A stretch of 64,000 nucleotides of DNA from Fuscovulum sp. (GTDB lineage: Bacteria > Pseudomonadota > Alphaproteobacteria > Rhodobacterales > Rhodobacteraceae): contig CP136571.1 of the NCBI GenBank assembly GCA_035192965.1, forward strand, positions 1,632,501-1,696,500, written 5' to 3'. The notes below the pieces were generated by a model, which saw only the letters and a program-made list of their open reading frames with translations, ran no database searches and was not told where the DNA came from. The position numbers and the translations under genes were made by a program. Below, one piece after another: positions 62,099-64,000 of this stretch (its first letter is position 1; every line of letters starts with the position of its first letter).

Positions 62099-62205
62099 CA
62101 GTTTGTTGACCCCCTCGCACTTCGCTCGGGGAAAAGTCACATGGGTCAAATCTTAATGGAAATCCGGTACCGAACCAGGAGTGCGGATAAAAACTTGGAC
62201 TGGTT

Positions 62206-63005
62206 TCACGGCATAAGGCCGAGGCTTTTGCGGTATTCGATGGGGCTGCGGCCGCCAAGTGACAGTTTGATTCGTATTTCATTATAACAGCGGATGTAAG
62301 CATCCACTGCGTCGATGAACTGAGTAAGAGTGAAGGCTTGCCAATCATGTGGACAAAAGATCTCAGTCTTGAGGCGCCCGAAGAACCCTTCGCATGCGGC
62401 ATTGTCTTACGAACTCGCTTTGGGAGACATTGAACGTATGATCCCCGCTGCGTTGACCCGCTCCAGCCAGCCGGGCCACCGATAATGGCCTTCCCGATCA
62501 CTGTAGATGATAGGCCGCAGTTCGCTGCCCGCGATGATCTAAAGCGCTGCATCCAACATGGAGTTGGCGAGCCCGCATCCGCTTTGGTCCAGATAGCCCA
62601 ACTGATTACGATCCCGTCGAAGTAATCTATGATCGGCGAGAAGTGAACTTTGCCCGCGAGGATATGGAACTCAGTGATGTCAAATAGCCATTTTTCGTTT
62701 GGCGCAGAGGCTTGGAAGCTACGCTAAACGATGTTCTCCGGCGCCGGACTGATCTCGCGCAGATATGAACTATACCGCCGCAGTCTGGGCTTAGGGACGA
62801 TCAAAGCCTCCTGTTTCATAAGGCGCCGGATCACCTTCTCGGAGATCGAGATGAAATGCCGCATCAGAATTGCTGCGAGCCGGCGAGAGCCCTAGCAGCG
62901 GTGGTTACTTTCGAAGATGTCAATCATGGTACGGCGCACTGGAAGATTTTTATCTTCCAGAGTGATACGGGCGCGGTGGTACAAATAAGAGCTGCGCGCC
63001 AACTG
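62206..63005 (-). pseudogene. Decayed IS3-family transposase OrfB
   Basis: Recognisable OrfB with many lesions. Fragments in order: QLARSSYLYHRARITLEDKN, RRLAAILMRHFISISEKVIR, PNEKWLFDITEFHILAGKVH (DDE start), YSDREGHYRWPGWLERVNAA, DNAACEGFFGRLKTEIF and IRIKLSLGGRSPIEYRKSLG to a normal stop. In-frame stops lie at 62892, 62724, 62539 and 62407 and one frameshift between 62541 and 62580. The N terminus is cut off at 63005 by the next element. Confidence 0.85.
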
Positions 63006-63030
63006 TGACCTGCCACAGGATTTTTCCTCC
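63006..63030. repeat. Probable terminal inverted repeat of the IS3-family element
   Basis: TGACCTGCCACAGGATTTTT (continuing CCTCC): it begins TG, lies precisely where the decayed OrfB is interrupted, and sits just past the end of the second transposase. The matching end is beyond the window. Confidence 0.55.
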
Positions 63031-64000
63031 ATCTGCGATTAGAGTCCGGCCCGTGGTGATCCGACCCTCAACGTTGGACTGCCCGGAGGCAGAGTTTTCC
63101 GGCTTCGCTCTGGGTGATGGGCTGGTGGCGCCCCCTGATTTCGTCAGCATGATCGGGACCTTGTTGCCGATCGCGCCGTGTGGCCGTTCCTCGTTGTAGT
63201 ATCTACGCCAAGCCTCCAACTTTTTGGCCGCGTCCGCAAGGGTCAGGAACCAGTGCTGGTTCAGACACTCGGCCCGGAAGCGGCCATTGAACGCTTCGAT
63301 GAAGGCGTTGTCGGTCGTTTTCCGGGACGTGAGAAGTCGAAGACCACCCCGCGCTGATAGGCCCAGAGGTCCATATCGCGCGAGACGAACTCGCTGCCTT
63401 GATCAACGCGGATCGTCTTGGAATAGCCTGCTGTTCGGCACACCCGATCGAGGGTCGCGACCACATCTTCACCACGGTAGCTGTAGCGCACGTCGAGCAC
63501 GGGCACATACCGCGAGAATGTGTCGACCACGGTCGGCACTCGCAGCTTTTTGCCCGTTGTCAACTGGTCATGAACAAAATCCATCGCCCACACTTCGTTC
63601 GGCCCGACGGCTACGGCGCGGTCATCGCGCAGCTTCGCCTTCACCCGCCGCTTCGGCGTCTTGTGCCTGAGCTGCATGCTCAACTCCTTGTAGATGCGGT
63701 ATACTTTCTTGACGTCTATGCCCCAGCCTTCACGGTCCAGCAGGACATGAACCCGTCGGTAACCATACCGCACGCGCGTCTAACAGATCTCCCGGATCCG
63801 CTTGGCCACGGCAGCCTGATCGGTGCGGCGGGATTGGTAGTGGAACGTCGAGCGGTCAAATCCGATGGCCCCACAAGCCTGCCGGATCGATACCGCCCGA
63901 TCGCTGCACGTCCTGCGAACCAGTTCGCGCATCCGACCAGGCTTCAAAATTCGGCGGATCACGTCCTGCAGCATCTCGCGGTGCAGCGACAGGTCCGCGA
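63006..64000 (-). pseudogene. IS3-family transposase OrfB, one stop and one frameshift (runs off right edge)
   Basis: The frame is open at the right edge with DLSLHREMLQDVIRRILKPG, the OrfA/OrfB-junction region. Then SIRQACGAIGFDRSTFHYQS, a TAG at 63780-63782 where a Glu codon is usual (REIC-stop-TRVRYGYRRV), the catalytic core PNEVWAMDFVHDQLTTGKKL, RVDQGSEFVSRDMDLWAYQR and VVFDFSRPGK. A one-base loss near 63317-63320 shifts the frame; the C terminus continues as TDNAFIEAFNGRFRAE... AWRRYYNEERPHGAIGNKVP. Only two lesions, so younger than the element it interrupts. Confidence 0.87.

Noticed and set aside
62950..63219. Separate small gene on the minus strand
   Set aside because: It is the frameshifted C terminus of the younger IS3-family transposase running across the inverted repeat.

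Overview
The window looks like chromosomal DNA of a GC-rich alphaproteobacterium, most likely Rhodobacterales (Rhodobacter/Gemmobacter/Tabrizicola-like). Support comes from a propionyl-CoA carboxylase/methylmalonyl-CoA mutase cluster, a ppx / ppk1-hdaA-perM arrangement, LdtR, SdhE, MmcB and DUF6324-type proteins, and a tRNA-His of the alphaproteobacterial type (G1-U72, A73, no G-1). No species call is possible from sequence alone.

Layout. 0-10 kb: propionate carboxylation and methylmalonyl-CoA isomerisation (pccB cut by the left edge, pccA, mutase), interspersed with small exported or unknown proteins and followed by a Tat-type amine oxidase. 10-20 kb: a minus-strand housekeeping stretch (EEP phosphoesterase, TerB/J-domain protein, GNAT, VOC protein, ppx, ppk1, hdaA, AI-2E/PerM permease, fasciclin protein). 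20-26 kb: proS, membrane proteins, lolC-lolD, a lipoprotein cytochrome c and a DUF1194 protein. 26.2-30.6 kb: an accessory pocket around parE with BrnT-BrnA, a low-GC Abi-alpha (DUF4393) gene and Phd-Doc. 30.6-39.3 kb: epimerase, GST, PPK2, DUF1007 plus NicO/RcnA-type metal exporter, MATE pump, aspartate aminotransferase, sdhE, ldtR. 39.3-44 kb: capsule genes kpsC, an OPX exporter and kpsS. 44-47.5 kb: riboflavin operon ribE-unknown-ribB-ribH-nusB. 47.5-52.5 kb: LysR regulator, DUF481 outer-membrane protein, mmcB, tRNA-His and a Cys/Met-metabolism PLP enzyme. 52.6-60.7 kb: a seven-gene amide-uptake and hydrolysis operon with an AmiC-like sensor, an AmiR-like ANTAR antiterminator, a peptide-type ABC importer and a formamidase/acetamidase. 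60.7-61.5 kb: an MltB-type transglycosylase. 61.8-64 kb: nested, decayed insertion sequences (IS21 and two IS3-family elements).

The most interesting region is the amide operon. Its leader folds into an intrinsic terminator whose 5' arm overlaps a small hairpin, preceded by a hexaloop hairpin. That is the arrangement expected for RNA antitermination by the ANTAR protein encoded as the second gene, with the amide signal read by the AmiC-like first gene. The second most interesting region is the defence/toxin pocket surrounding parE.
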